Assembly: GCA_020429045.1 (NCBI GenBank) | Contig: JAGQLS010000002.1 | Coordinates: 96,519-160,518 of the forward strand | Reading direction: 5' to 3' | DNA length: 64,000 nt | From: Candidatus Woesebacteria bacterium | GTDB lineage: Bacteria; Patescibacteriota; Microgenomatia; UBA1406; GWC2-37-13 | Shown here: in pieces, positions 7,701 to 15,764 of the stretch | Numbering within the stretch: position 1 is the first letter of the stretch | Layout of the letters: every line of letters starts with the position of its first letter | Notes under the pieces: generated by a model | Databases searched by the model: none | Seen by the model: the letters and a program-made list of their open reading frames with translations, nothing else | Told to the model about the DNA's origin: nothing | Made by a program: the position numbers and the translations under genes

Positions 7701-9684
7701 AACGACAGACAGTACCCCTACACTCACCGGTTCGGCAAGCGACAATGCAAGCACGATAAGCTCGGTTCAGTATCAATCAGACAGCACGAGTGGCAGCTGG
7801 ACAGCGTGTACGGCAGACGATGGTACATTTGACGAAACAACAGAGGCTTTCACGTGTCAGATAGCAAGCCTTTCCGATGGTAGTCATACGATCTATGTAC
7901 GCGCAACAGATAGTTCGTCGCAAACTACGACCACTTCAGATACATTCACGGTCGACACAACAGGCGTTACAGGTGGCAGCATCGCCTCTCCTGCAGCAAA
8001 TGCCTACATCTCAACTTCGCGACCGACATTCACCTGGAAAGGCTTTACCGATGACACAAGCGGGATTGCAAAGTATAGTTTAGCAGTACGTTTCTATGGT
8101 GGCGATGTCATTTTTAATATCGATAACATTCCTGTTCAATCCAATGGTACCTACAAAACAGATTTGTATACTGCAAAATACAGCAACTTCAACGATGGCG
8201 ACTCAAGCAACGACACCATAGATCTTACGACAAAATCGTCAATTGGATGGGGAAACAGTAGCAATGACGGCAAGCTTAAGGAAGGAAAACTAACATGGAG
8301 AATAACCGTCGTTGACCATGCGGGCAATACCGTTTCAGAAGATCGTACATTCTATGTCGATTTTACAAAACCAACATTATCGCAAGCAGGACTCTCATCA
8401 AAAACGCAGCTAGGAGTGAAAGATGGTTATGCAGTAGTGACTTCTGTCAAGCCAGAGGTTATAGGGTTGGCAAAAGACAATCTTGCGCTTGACAATGTGC
8501 GTATCGAATTTTATCGTCAAAATTTGTTTTTGGGAGCGATAACGTCCGAAAGTATAGAGCTCATCCACACTATTGAAATTGACTCAACAGAGCTTGTTAC
8601 GTCAAAGAGTTTTACCTCAGCGCTATCAAAGAGTCTTCCACTAGGTAAATATAGCATTTATATCTTTGTTGTAGATAAAGCTGGCAATGAAACCAATCCT
8701 GTCACAATCAACATGCAGCTCGTAAACGAACGTGACGCGCAGAAACTGTTGAGCGACGAAGATCAAGATGCACTCAAAGAAAAGATCAAAGAAAATACGC
8801 ACATTTCGATCCCACAGCTTGAAAAGTTAGCAAAACTCAATAAACAACAACAAGCAAACAACCTCCACATTTTTCTTAGTAATTTACAAACTATAGCAGT
8901 CAATAGCGCAAAAGGCACCTCGTCAATTCTTGTCAAAGTAACAAATTCATTATTTGAAAATGTTGTGAGGACCTTGGCAAGGATCCAGCGCGGGGTGAGA
9001 AATTCGGCACAGCAAGTAGATAAGAGAATTACAGAACAGGTAAAACCCCAAGAACCAATTATCGTTTTCAATCTCGAAGGAGTATTTACCGATTCATTGA
9101 AAAATACAACAAAGGAAATTAGTGGTGCATCTTTGCAGCTATCGAGCGAGCTGAAAAAAAATAGAGACGCATTTGTTGCCTGGAACAACACCCTAACAGT
9201 AGATGTTTCGCAAGGATTTGACAATGGTCAAAAAGAACTAGCTCAACAAATTGCTCAATCAAACAGCAACACCAGACAGGCGCTTGAAGTATTTGTCAAA
9301 GGCATACAACAAACATACATTGCATTTAGCGAGCCCCTTGTCGGGAGTAACAGTTTTTTGGCGCGTGTTCGAGCGGGGATAGGCGCCTTTAATAGCGTTG
9401 TCTTTGACAATAACCCGACGGTCATCACAGACGTCACAATCCAAGAACTTGGGGCTGATTATGCAGTGATTTCATGGAAGACGAATCATTACGCAACAGG
9501 GAAAATAAACTATGGAACAGACTTAACGTATGGACACGAAATCCTGTTGGAAAAGTACGAAAAAGACCATACGGTCAAAATTGAAAATCTCGAACCGAAT
9601 CAACGCTATTATTTTGAAGTCATGAATCACGGCAAGAATTATGTATATGACGCGTATTACTCATTCGAGACACCGTCGGAATAG
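4756..9684 (+). CDS. Large secreted multidomain surface protein (LamG-like, Ig-like repeats, FN3-like)
   Basis: 1642 residues from ATG 4756; the TTG at 4747 overlaps a TTGACA-like element. A signal peptide (KPKR then a hydrophobic stretch, ending near VFATPTFS) targets it for export. Residues about 50-230 and 610-760 look like concanavalin/LamG folds. About residues 765-1075 hold three tandem Ig-like repeats with the motif SHTIYVRATD. Then come a charged helical, probably coiled-coil region (about 1320-1530) and a terminal FN3-like domain (VISWKTNHYATGKINYG). There is no LPXTG or membrane anchor. It is Thr/Ser-rich, as adhesins are; binding partner unknown. Confidence 0.75.
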   Translation: MLHHNKPKRTIGSMITMVVLFVVCLLFSPPVFATPTFSSGMSKRTAPGPYTAAPILQGDATDTYSLNDDTLTTSRGTQVSGNFYQVADMNQGSVVVWWTPEYGSSDLSGSGKHYLWTLSSAYALSYDYVNNRFILTIGSQSIPISTTITAGTTYSVVARWDVDNTLDGTNYLSLSIDDSHTFGLSARTPTVGAPGTNISIGSLGNNYASSGIIEGLTIYRRPLYDGTYGINVGNGDEINKIYNSGSGTDPVEITGSWDVTFSLPTNGSTGAMSSGTGEAWSHPHTSNLTYVSTTNTGGFMMNGTATSDGWTSTLSMSALATTEKIFSGGYKYTSTGANQFMYHGLSATSGNDYVLRAIGNSDGTCNPKVQVTQSDGSTVIGSLVGSTSSTKAAPDVYIFTWEAPATETEQIQLLNTASSGTCYWHYVEVLSNLLSNPSYETFAGTDPDIPNDWENLTLTSGEGIAETTHVHSGSKAMNITSTNWAARIRQLINSITSGKYFHSGIFYRHDTGGSYIAQQFDIYNLVPEVSSSGTVALANTGEDSYEHLQTVGRSSGTQLEVWNRHGYTNNTSYFDDAYVFLLDDISLTVGPASEANSTENSGEVRVDGRDTYIQSSAVSIADDAGSVEFDYRPRHSASIATNFAENSNADAYILSLYGDSDDYINVYWDSSNTIAMNYSMGGSTGSDTWDATGSIAANTQYTLTLQYTGGSTMVLSVNGTAKITLSSIPSSFGTAPDTVYFGSDTSSGNQGDATFSSFVFDGTPPSISITPLSPDPNNGTTPSIDGTATDAIANVSNVSFQMDGTGGVWTICTATYGSSSVNFTCTVSSALSDGDHTMYLRATDSNGNTTASGSETTTSFTIDATAPSVSVTALSPDPTSDTTPTLTGTATDATTVLTAIEYQVDSTSGSWTTCTADDGAIDETSEAFSCTTSTLLEGSHTIYVRATDNASNTTASGDYATDTFTIDASAPTISLTAVTPDPTTDSTPTLTGSASDNASTISSVQYQSDSTSGSWTACTADDGTFDETTEAFTCQIASLSDGSHTIYVRATDSSSQTTTTSDTFTVDTTGVTGGSIASPAANAYISTSRPTFTWKGFTDDTSGIAKYSLAVRFYGGDVIFNIDNIPVQSNGTYKTDLYTAKYSNFNDGDSSNDTIDLTTKSSIGWGNSSNDGKLKEGKLTWRITVVDHAGNTVSEDRTFYVDFTKPTLSQAGLSSKTQLGVKDGYAVVTSVKPEVIGLAKDNLALDNVRIEFYRQNLFLGAITSESIELIHTIEIDSTELVTSKSFTSALSKSLPLGKYSIYIFVVDKAGNETNPVTINMQLVNERDAQKLLSDEDQDALKEKIKENTHISIPQLEKLAKLNKQQQANNLHIFLSNLQTIAVNSAKGTSSILVKVTNSLFENVVRTLARIQRGVRNSAQQVDKRITEQVKPQEPIIVFNLEGVFTDSLKNTTKEISGASLQLSSELKKNRDAFVAWNNTLTVDVSQGFDNGQKELAQQIAQSNSNTRQALEVFVKGIQQTYIAFSEPLVGSNSFLARVRAGIGAFNSVVFDNNPTVITDVTIQELGADYAVISWKTNHYATGKINYGTDLTYGHEILLEKYEKDHTVKIENLEPNQRYYFEVMNHGKNYVYDAYYSFETPSE
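7045..7960 (+). repeat. Three tandem Ig-like repeats inside the surface protein
   Basis: Three units of about 300 bp encode the same pattern: proline-aspartate turn, Thr-rich strand, a W-x-x-C-T strand, and a HTIYVRATD or HTMYLRATD strand. DNA identity between units is high enough that cognate stretches (for example around 7265, 7570 and 7885) can be aligned by eye, so the copy number could vary between strains. Confidence 0.65.
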
Positions 9685-9695
9685 GAATTCTATTC

Positions 9696-9724
9696 TTGAC
9701 ACCTATTTAGGTATTGGTTTATCA
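9696..9724 (+). promoter_or_regulatory. Promoter of the sensor-like membrane protein
   Basis: TTGACA (9696-9701), 17 bp, then a weak TTATCA (9719-9724), then 7 nt to ATG 9732. Consistent with a leaderless start. Confidence 0.45.
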
Positions 9725-9731
9725 TGAAATA

Positions 9732-10520
9732 ATGAAACAAATACGATCTTCGACAATTGGTATATCGCTTCTTACCTTTGTGGCGTATATATTTACGCGA
9801 CTATCAATTACCAAACCCTACGCACTGCACTTCACGTTATTACTTCTCCTTGGGCTTATTATGCATCAATTTGCCAACAAAGAGAAAACGATTCAGGATA
9901 AAAAATTCATTTTTTTACTCACCCTGTTTATCATTATGCTTGTTGGCTCGACTGGGTGGTTCTTATCTCCGTTCTTTTTTGTATTATATCTCGTAGGCAT
10001 TTATCTGGCGTTTGTTATCGATTTACCGGCAAGCATTGCCTATGTCATCACCTTAGTGATTCTTTTTTCCTTTAACATAGGTGAAATCGATATTATCTAC
10101 GACTTTCTTATTGTTCTTTCGCTGCTTACCGTTATTCCTCTTTCTATGTATTTGCGCAGTAAATATTTGGAACTTAAAGAACAGACAAAAGAGATTCTTA
10201 TCATAGAAGAAGGCTCAAAGAAAGAACTATCAAAAATCGAAAAGATATTGTCGAACAAAATCTCGCATTTTGTAATTGATATCAAGGAACCGATAAACGA
10301 TGTGAAACAGATCGCTTATCTGCTTGATAAAACAAATAGCAAAGAAGAAATAAAAAAGTATCAAACACGCATTATTGCCCTTGCTGAAAATGCCATCCGA
10401 CAACTCAAGACGTTCGAAACAACCGTTACTGGGCGGAAAATTTTGGAGCGCTACGCAACACCACAAGGACAACGTGAAGATCAAAAAGAATCAGAATCCT
10501 CGGAAACAACGAAAGCATGA
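9732..10520 (+). CDS. Membrane protein resembling a histidine kinase without its ATPase domain
   Basis: 262 residues. The first ~145 residues contain about six hydrophobic segments. They are followed by a long amphipathic, probably coiled-coil region (EQTKEILIIEEGSKKELSKI) and a helical hairpin (SHFVIDIKEPINDVKQIAYL) that resembles a HisKA-like dimerisation domain. No HATPase_c N, G1 or G2 boxes follow; the protein ends in a charged tail. The convergent neighbour is a lone response-regulator receiver, so the pair may form an incomplete or split signalling system. Function is inferred only from shape. Confidence 0.6.
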   Translation: MKQIRSSTIGISLLTFVAYIFTRLSITKPYALHFTLLLLLGLIMHQFANKEKTIQDKKFIFLLTLFIIMLVGSTGWFLSPFFFVLYLVGIYLAFVIDLPASIAYVITLVILFSFNIGEIDIIYDFLIVLSLLTVIPLSMYLRSKYLELKEQTKEILIIEEGSKKELSKIEKILSNKISHFVIDIKEPINDVKQIAYLLDKTNSKEEIKKYQTRIIALAENAIRQLKTFETTVTGRKILERYATPQGQREDQKESESSETTKA

Positions 10521-10532
10521 AGAATAATATCG

Positions 10533-10910
10533 TTACTGAAGGTATTTTTTCGTCATCTCTTGCAATTCTCCTGGGTCAATATCCGATTTTATGAGACAAT
10601 CTTTCACGCCGAGTTTTTTTGCTTCGTTGAAGATAAGGTCATAATTCATATTGGAAAGAAGTATAACCGGACCATTTTTTGACAATCCACCTGTATCTTT
10701 GAGTTTTTTCAAAAAACCCATGCCGTCAAGCCGTGGCATCATGGCATCAAGATAAATAAGATCGAATCCGCCCTTCTTTGCTTCTTCAAAACCTTCTTCG
10801 CCGTTTGTCGCGACTGTCACGTTGTAGCCTGCGTCCGTTAGTATTTTATTATATACGTCACGGATATATTCATCGTCTTCTACGACAAGGATTTTTTTAT
10901 TGTCTTTCAT
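10533..10910 (-). CDS. Stand-alone response regulator receiver domain
   Basis: 125 residues, exactly one CheY-like domain: acidic pair in ILVVEDDEYIR, phospho-acceptor Asp in DLIYLDAMMPRLDG (about residue 55), conserved Ser in VILLSN, Lys in CLIKSD. No output domain is attached, so it must act by protein contact or phosphorelay. It is convergent with the sensor-like membrane protein and has its own consensus promoter. Confidence 0.9.
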   Translation of the reverse strand: MKDNKKILVVEDDEYIRDVYNKILTDAGYNVTVATNGEEGFEEAKKGGFDLIYLDAMMPRLDGMGFLKKLKDTGGLSKNGPVILLSNMNYDLIFNEAKKLGVKDCLIKSDIDPGELQEMTKKYLQ

Positions 10911-10916
10911 ATAACT

Positions 10917-10945
10917 ATAGTACTGTTAGGTGAGTTTTCTGTCAA
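10917..10945 (-). promoter_or_regulatory. Consensus promoter of the response regulator
   Basis: Minus strand TTGACA (10945-10940), 17 bp, TACTAT (10922-10917), then 6 nt to ATG 10910. A clear example of the leaderless architecture with both hexamers near consensus. Confidence 0.7.
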
Positions 10946-10994
10946 GAAGCTTATGTGATATCTACATATCAGAAGCGTTTTCTTAAATAACTGG

Positions 10995-11702
10995 CTAAAT
11001 TTTATCAAATATAAAATATTCTTTCAAAAAAATTTCAGTTTTGAATTTGTCCAACATATAAAAAACATTGGACAAACGTAAAGGGAATTGTGAAGTATGA
11101 GCGCAGATTACATCATATTTTAATTTAATTTCACTTGGGGAAAACTGAAGATAATGGGTAGGCGGCAGTGGTTTTGCACCAAATGCATCTGCCATCTTTT
11201 GCGCACCTTTTGAAAAAACGAACCTTTCGCCAATGGTGCAGAAAATAATGTGTTCTTTTGTACGACATGCAAGCACGGCTTTGGTTAATGCGATGTGGTC
11301 GGGGTGGCCGTACACGCCCGACGGTTCAAGGACAACGATGTGTGAGGGAGCGAAGGTTTTGATTTCTGATGCAACAAGATCGCGCACTTGCTCATACGAG
11401 GTTTCTATTTTTCCATCGGGGATGTCGCACAATCGATAGTTTTCGATACCCATGAGGCGCATGGCATTTTTCAGCTCTTTTGTGCGCACGGTTGTAAGAT
11501 TGTCGTTCTTGGTCAGTCCGATGCGCCTCGTGCTTTTCTCGCCCTTGGTGAGTGTCACGACTCGGGTTGGTACGCCGGCTTTCACTATTCGAGCAAGAAG
11601 AACAGAACAAAACATAGCTTCGTCATCGGGGTGCGGCATGCATGCCAGCACTTTTGATTGGGTAGTGATTTTAAGATCTTGTACTCCTTGTATTTTCATC
11701 AT
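10995..11702 (-). CDS. LmbE/PIG-L family deacetylase
   Basis: 235 residues. The family signature PHPDDEAMFCS lies near residue 23 and the second metal/catalytic motif GVYGHPDHIALT near residue 135. These enzymes use Zn2+ to remove acetyl from N-acetylglucosamine-type substrates such as GlcNAc-PI, thiol-precursor glycosides or chitobiose. The sequence does not identify the substrate. ATG 11699 is an equally possible start. Confidence 0.85.
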   Translation of the reverse strand: MMKIQGVQDLKITTQSKVLACMPHPDDEAMFCSVLLARIVKAGVPTRVVTLTKGEKSTRRIGLTKNDNLTTVRTKELKNAMRLMGIENYRLCDIPDGKIETSYEQVRDLVASEIKTFAPSHIVVLEPSGVYGHPDHIALTKAVLACRTKEHIIFCTIGERFVFSKGAQKMADAFGAKPLPPTHYLQFSPSEIKLKYDVICAHTSQFPLRLSNVFYMLDKFKTEIFLKEYFIFDKI

Positions 11703-11803
11703 GATAGGTCAATTGTAATAGATAAAATGAACATACACTCTGAGAATACACACGTGTTACTATATGATATTCGGGATTGTTAGCAAAAAAACATTTTTAT
11801 TTT

Positions 11804-13468
11804 ATGATAAAAAAATATTGGTTTCTTTTGGCCGCACTCATTGTTCTATTTGGTGTTTATTTTACAGTCGTGGACGGAGGGATTGCTCATCTTGGAAACG
11901 AGGTTGTAGGAAAATACGTGCCAGGTGATACAGAAACAAACTACCTTTCAGCGCTGAGTACCTATCGCGGAGAAGGATTATATAAAGGTTTTAGCATCGT
12001 GTATCCTCCAGGGAGATTTCTCGCTTTAAGCACACTGTTCTATTTTTTGGGAGCATCTTTGCCGACATTTGGTTTTTACTTTAATTTTTTTGCACCGCTT
12101 TTGTTTCCAACCTTTCTTTTTATCTTAAGTTTTTTGATATTGAAGCGTTTTATATCTGAAAAGATTGCTTTTCTTCTTTCTTTTGTACCTCTTTTTTTTG
12201 ACATGACTATTGTAAGAAGCGCACAGGAGGTGCATGTGTGTATTGCCCTATTTTTCATCGTGTCTTTACTCAAGTTCAAACGAGAAAAAATACAACGACT
12301 CTTACTCGGGATAGCACTTGGCCTTGTTTTTTTATTTCGGATAGAATCGGGCATTTTGTTAACCACGGCATTAGTCCTTACTAGTTATCAATTGATGAAG
12401 AAAAAAGAGTTTGTACGACAAATCATCATAGGTTTTGCACTTGTTTGGGTTCCAGTTTTACTCCTTGTTGTTTTTCAAGGGTCAATCGGCAATTTTTTTA
12501 ATGATTTATTTATCCTTGGCTTTATCATTCACCCTAGAATTGGTGAAGAAGCTATTTCTCCAGATCACATACGGTTGTTTATTGCGTTGGGGATCTATTT
12601 GGTCGCCTCCGCTGTGGCATTATTTCAAAATACAACTAATAAGTCGTTGAAAAGTTTTGCGATATTTTCCGCGTTGTCATTTATTTCATCGCTGGGACGT
12701 TCTGATGAGGGACATTTATGGTACGGTCTCATGTGGATATCGATATACGTTGGGTTGGCATGTATTTTTGTTGTGCAATGTAAGCTTCCAAAAAAGAACA
12801 GAGTTTTCGTTGATGCGCTGTATGCTTTGGCAATAGCTTTTCTTGTAGGATTGGCAGTGTATATCAAAATAACAATACTTTTTTTGCTGTTGGTCTTGGT
12901 ACTATTCGTGTTTTCAACCTATGTCTTTTCACCAAAAAATAAATCGCTCGTATTTGTGATTGGCGCGCTTGTATCTTTGGCGATTTTTCATAGTGCTTCA
13001 TATCTAAAATTACGCTTCTCTCCGTTGACGTTGAAATTTGATCCGGTACATTATGCTCCAGATTTTTTCCACGATGATGATGACGAGATTGCGGGTATGA
13101 TATTCCCCAAGGATGAAATGATGGTATTGCAGAAGATTGCACAGCATATTCCAACGAACGAACACTATATTTTTATTTTCCCTGATTATGAAATTCTGTA
13201 TGAATATTTTGACCAACACAATCCAACGAGGTATTATAATCTTTCTGGTGAACGCACCGATAGCACCGAACGAGAAGTTATTAAGGAATTGGAGAATAAA
13301 AACGTATCGTATTTTTTGGTATTTCCACAAAGAGCAGAAGATCGAGGTGGTATGGTCTGGGATTGGATTATGAATCACACGAAGATGTATCAAGAGTATG
13401 AATTCAGTGGAGAACCCGTTGAATTACGAAAGATTAAAGAACCATTATCAATAAAAGGCGCTATTTGA
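11804..13468 (+). CDS. Polytopic membrane protein, GT-C-type glycosyltransferase-like
   Basis: 554 residues with about 11-12 transmembrane segments. The first extracellular loop carries an acidic GDTETNYLSAL and a VYPPGRF segment, as in GT39/GT87-like lipid-linked sugar transferases. A hydrophilic C-terminal domain (about 425-554) follows the last helix. I start at ATG 11804 rather than TTG 11777. It may glycosylate surface polymers or proteins; donor and acceptor are unknown, and assignment to a specific GT family is not secure. Confidence 0.6.
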   Translation: MIKKYWFLLAALIVLFGVYFTVVDGGIAHLGNEVVGKYVPGDTETNYLSALSTYRGEGLYKGFSIVYPPGRFLALSTLFYFLGASLPTFGFYFNFFAPLLFPTFLFILSFLILKRFISEKIAFLLSFVPLFFDMTIVRSAQEVHVCIALFFIVSLLKFKREKIQRLLLGIALGLVFLFRIESGILLTTALVLTSYQLMKKKEFVRQIIIGFALVWVPVLLLVVFQGSIGNFFNDLFILGFIIHPRIGEEAISPDHIRLFIALGIYLVASAVALFQNTTNKSLKSFAIFSALSFISSLGRSDEGHLWYGLMWISIYVGLACIFVVQCKLPKKNRVFVDALYALAIAFLVGLAVYIKITILFLLLVLVLFVFSTYVFSPKNKSLVFVIGALVSLAIFHSASYLKLRFSPLTLKFDPVHYAPDFFHDDDDEIAGMIFPKDEMMVLQKIAQHIPTNEHYIFIFPDYEILYEYFDQHNPTRYYNLSGERTDSTEREVIKELENKNVSYFLVFPQRAEDRGGMVWDWIMNHTKMYQEYEFSGEPVELRKIKEPLSIKGAI

Positions 13469-13474
13469 TATAAT
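13469..13474 (+). promoter_or_regulatory. Extended -10 of the secreted coiled-coil protein
   Basis: TGATATAAT (13466-13474) gives an extended -10 element, and the ATG follows 7 nt later at 13482. Confidence 0.55.
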
Positions 13475-13481
13475 TTTTCAT

Positions 13482-14219
13482 ATGAAAAAAATCACTCAAG
13501 CAATAGGTGCACTTATATTCATATTATTGTTTTCACAGGCAGTTTATGCTGGAGGAGGGCCGGTGACCATCAAACCCATGTCCGGCACCAAAAGCACTCC
13601 GGTCGGAAATTACATACCTGTGCAAGTTTTGGTCATAGATAGCAACAAGACAGCCCAAATGGATCCTGAAGAATACTACAACTTGGTAAAAGAAGACCGG
13701 TTGGGAGAAGTTGCCGGTTTGCCAAATGTGAAAGTAGTTATTCGAGTCAAAAATCCGCGTGAAGGAGATTATTGTCAAATGCCGGGCACGGAATTTACCA
13801 ACGAACAGGGAAAAATAGTTGCTAATTGTTATGCAAGCGAACCTGGACAAGTCGAAGTCTACGCCGACATGGAGGATAAATCACGATTCATAGGATATTA
13901 TTACAATTTTATACATTTCAGCGCTGCACAAAGTACCTACCCTACATCAATCCCGCGGCCTACAAGCACGGCAGCACCGGTATACGAACTCCCTATAGTA
14001 ACGCCAACAACGATACCTTACGTAACCAGCCTACCAACTGCTCTACCAACCGAAGTTGATAGCACCGGATCCGCACAAGACCAACAGGAGATACAAGCGC
14101 TGCAAGACAAGGTCGCACAACTTGAGAAGAAGATAGACGAACAGGATCAAAAACTTGCTATGTTCCAAGACATTATTGACAGTGTCCAAAACTTCCTCAA
14201 AAGGATTTTTAATTTTTAG
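13482..14219 (+). CDS. Secreted protein with Ig-like domain, Pro/Thr linker and C-terminal coiled coil
   Basis: 245 residues. A signal peptide (MKKITQAIG, hydrophobic core, cleavage near VYAGGG) leads to a beta-rich domain (about 25-150) with two cysteines (DYCQ, ANCY) that looks invasin/Ig-like. A Pro/Thr/Ser linker follows, then a heptad-rich coiled coil (QEIQALQDKVAQLEKKI) ending in FLKRIFNF. It is probably an extracellular or envelope-attached structural protein. No family name can be given. Confidence 0.6.
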   Translation: MKKITQAIGALIFILLFSQAVYAGGGPVTIKPMSGTKSTPVGNYIPVQVLVIDSNKTAQMDPEEYYNLVKEDRLGEVAGLPNVKVVIRVKNPREGDYCQMPGTEFTNEQGKIVANCYASEPGQVEVYADMEDKSRFIGYYYNFIHFSAAQSTYPTSIPRPTSTAAPVYELPIVTPTTIPYVTSLPTALPTEVDSTGSAQDQQEIQALQDKVAQLEKKIDEQDQKLAMFQDIIDSVQNFLKRIFNF

Positions 14220-14257
14220 TGTGTAAGCGAAACGAACGTGGTTAAAATTCAATTTTT

Positions 14258-14510
14258 TCAGTTCCCATAAACATTTCGTCTGTGGAGAATTCTCAAAATA
14301 ACATATTTGTATCCACGGTATCAAATATTACTCTGTACGACCCAACTCTTCATTTATAGGTTTCAAGCGATATATCCGTAAGCTTTTGAGAGTGGAGCAA
14401 AGGATCTTTGGTATACAGTAGAATTTTTTCCCTATACGTTTTTTTACCACAGGATCAAGTTTTTTGATGTCTTTAGCTGCAGATTGAGTGTAAAGAAGTT
14501 TATAGTCCAT
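14258..14510 (-). pseudogene. RelE/ParE-family toxin, broken by frameshifts and a stop
   Basis: The first 27 codons read MDYKLLYTQSAAKDIKKLDP and onward in the style of RelE toxins. The frame then slips; another frame gives YTKDPLLHSQKLTDISLETY, a TGA where the family usually has Trp, RVGSYRVIFDT, and after a second slip ILHRRNVYGN. Together these rebuild a complete RelE fold (Y-R-V-I-F core and terminal H-R-R), so this was an intact mRNA-cleaving toxin. The ATG overlaps the antitoxin stop by one base (TAATG). Confidence 0.75.
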
Positions 14511-14722
14511 TACAGTTCACCGAAAACCTGACGATGAGTAAAAACATCGCCTTCCTCGTACTCTTGGCGAGATTTTTTAATGCTTTCACGATATTTTGGG
14601 TCGGCTAAAGGTATAAGATCCTCGAAAAGATCAATATCGACAATTGCCGAGGTGATTCTGTCTTTTTTTGCAACAAGAAGATAGTCCCTGTTTTTCAATA
14701 TAGTTGGCAACTTTTTGGGCAT
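14510..14722 (-). CDS. Antitoxin of the decayed RelE module (Phd/YefM-like)
   Basis: 70 residues from ATG 14722. N-terminal LPTILKNRDYLLVAKKDRIT resembles Phd/YefM-type DNA-binding antitoxins; the C-terminal acidic helix (SRQEYEEGDVFTHRQVF) would wrap the toxin. A GGAAAGAG purine tract lies about 6 nt upstream. The frame stays open upstream into a short-chain dehydrogenase fragment, creating a chimeric frame of 112 codons; the antitoxin start is more likely internal. The partner toxin is a pseudogene. Confidence 0.6.
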   Translation of the reverse strand: MPKKLPTILKNRDYLLVAKKDRITSAIVDIDLFEDLIPLADPKYRESIKKSRQEYEEGDVFTHRQVFGEL

Positions 14723-14848
14723 CGTCTCTTTCCTTTTCAAGTAAGTAACAAATATAGTGTAATTTCTTTCACCAAAAAATCTCGCTGTGCCAGCGCCTAT
14801 TCCACTCGAAGAGCCTGTAATTAAGATAACTTGATTATTGTTTTGCAT
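14723..14848 (-). pseudogene. Short-chain dehydrogenase (SDR) 5' fragment: last, truncated cassette
   Basis: 42 codons beginning MQNNNQVILITGSSSGIG, the TGxxxGIG Rossmann motif of SDRs, continuing to TIFVTYLKRKE, then abruptly joining the antitoxin sequence. The catalytic YxxxK half is missing. The ATG lies 57 nt after a GTTAGAT boundary (14911-14905), as in the neighbouring cassettes, so I read it as the last cassette of the array, cut off by the toxin-antitoxin segment. Confidence 0.65.
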
Positions 14849-14904
14849 ACTGTGTGTTTTGTCTAATTATATTTAGGTTTTTCAATTTTAAAAGCTTGAA
14901 TTTC

Positions 14905-15098
14905 ATCTAACGTTCGCTTGTATGCGACGTTTTGCACCGGTTTTATCGGTACTTGTTTTGAGTTTAGCAGTTTCGTCTGATTATTTAAAGACGTTCATTC
15001 AAGTACATTCGGAGGTGCAAAATGTGGGTGGAGTAAAAATGACATTCTACTAATATTAAAAGGGTCATTTTTACGGAACCGCATACAAGCTGTTATCA
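14905..15098 (-). repeat. attC-like site A (cassette of the YbaK-like gene)
   Basis: 194-bp imperfect palindrome with ends ATCTAAC (14905) and GTTATCA (15092). Outer arms CTTGTATGCG (14917-14926) and CGCATACAAG (15080-15089) are perfectly complementary. Inner arms TTTTGCACC (14930-14938) and GGTGCAAAA (15014-15022) also pair exactly. A GGGTGG element follows the inner arm, and a side hairpin with GTAAAAATGAC arms lies in the right half. The architecture matches sites B, C and D. Confidence 0.65.
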
Positions 15099-15114
15099 GA
15101 TGTTCTGTCACTCT

Positions 15115-15573
15115 TTACACTGAAAAGTTGAAAATGGTTGGCTTTGATAATTCAAGATAATCTTTAGTGTCCATTACAATCGAGTCAGTTAATGAACCAG
15201 CATTAAAGGCAATCTTCTCATTGCTTACTATTGAATTATCAACATAAAGTTCCAAATCAATTATTGGATTTCCAAATGGGGGAACTGAACCAGGCTCAAG
15301 ACCTGTTAATTCTAAGAGTTCTTCACGAGATGCAAAGCGTGTTTTTTTAGTATTGAAACGAGCCTTGATTGCATTTGAATCCAGTTTTTTAGCGGCACTT
15401 AAAACAAAGATACGAAAGGTGTCACCAACTTTCAATATTAACGCTTTGCCACCAATAGATATATCTTCGCCACGAGCTTTTGCTGACTCTTCGGAAGTCT
15501 TAGTGACCTCGCGATGAACCTCCCTAAACTTAATTGATTTGGAATTTAGTCAACTTTTAATTTTCTCAAACAT
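15115..15573 (-). pseudogene. YbaK/prolyl-tRNA editing-domain deacylase, interrupted by TGA at codon 8
   Basis: From ATG 15573 the frame reads MFEKIKS, then TGA (15552-15550), then stays open as LNSKSIKFREVHREVTKTSEE and on through 145 codons. The family core is complete: TSEESAKARG, GGKALILKVGD with a lysine, TGLEPGSVPPFGNP, and IAFNAGSLTDSI. YbaK-like proteins hydrolyse mischarged aminoacyl-tRNA or act on related ester substrates. Without readthrough only a TTG start at 15435 would give a product, lacking the N-terminal third. Second-to-last cassette of the array. Confidence 0.7.
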
Positions 15574-15621
15574 ATTAACGTCATTAAATTGTAAAAGCCT
15601 CGATAAGAGTGACAGGATTTC

Positions 15622-15749
15622 CGATAACGTTCGCGTATAACTGAAGTTGCGCAGGTGTATAATATCCCGAAGGGGACACCTGTGCAATTTGGGTGAACCT
15701 GAGTGTGGCGGAGCGGAGTCGAAGGTGAACCAGTCATATGCTGTTAAGC
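15622..15749 (-). repeat. attC-like site B
   Basis: 128-bp palindrome bounded by CGATAAC (15622) and GTTAAGC (15743), the latter a perfect GTTRRRY core. Inner arms TTGCGCAGGTGT (15647-15658) and ACACCTGTGCAA (15676-15687) pair except for one G:T. Outer arms GCGTATAACTG (15633-15643) and CAGTCATATGC (15731-15741) pair with two wobbles. TTTGGGTGAAC follows the inner arm, as at the other sites. Confidence 0.7.
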
Positions 15750-15764
15750 GATGGCCAGCAGATA

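Noticed and set aside
8763..9224. Minus-strand 153-codon frame inside the adhesin gene
   Set aside because: It is antisense to the charged coiled-coil region, where codon bias keeps the opposite frame open; no domain is visible.
15540..15573. TGA recoded as Trp or Gly (alternative genetic code as in some CPR lineages)
   Set aside because: Two broken genes have TGA where Trp would fit, but TGA ends many intact genes here (NUDIX, thymidylate synthase-like, thiolase, uppS) at their expected lengths, so TGA is a normal stop.
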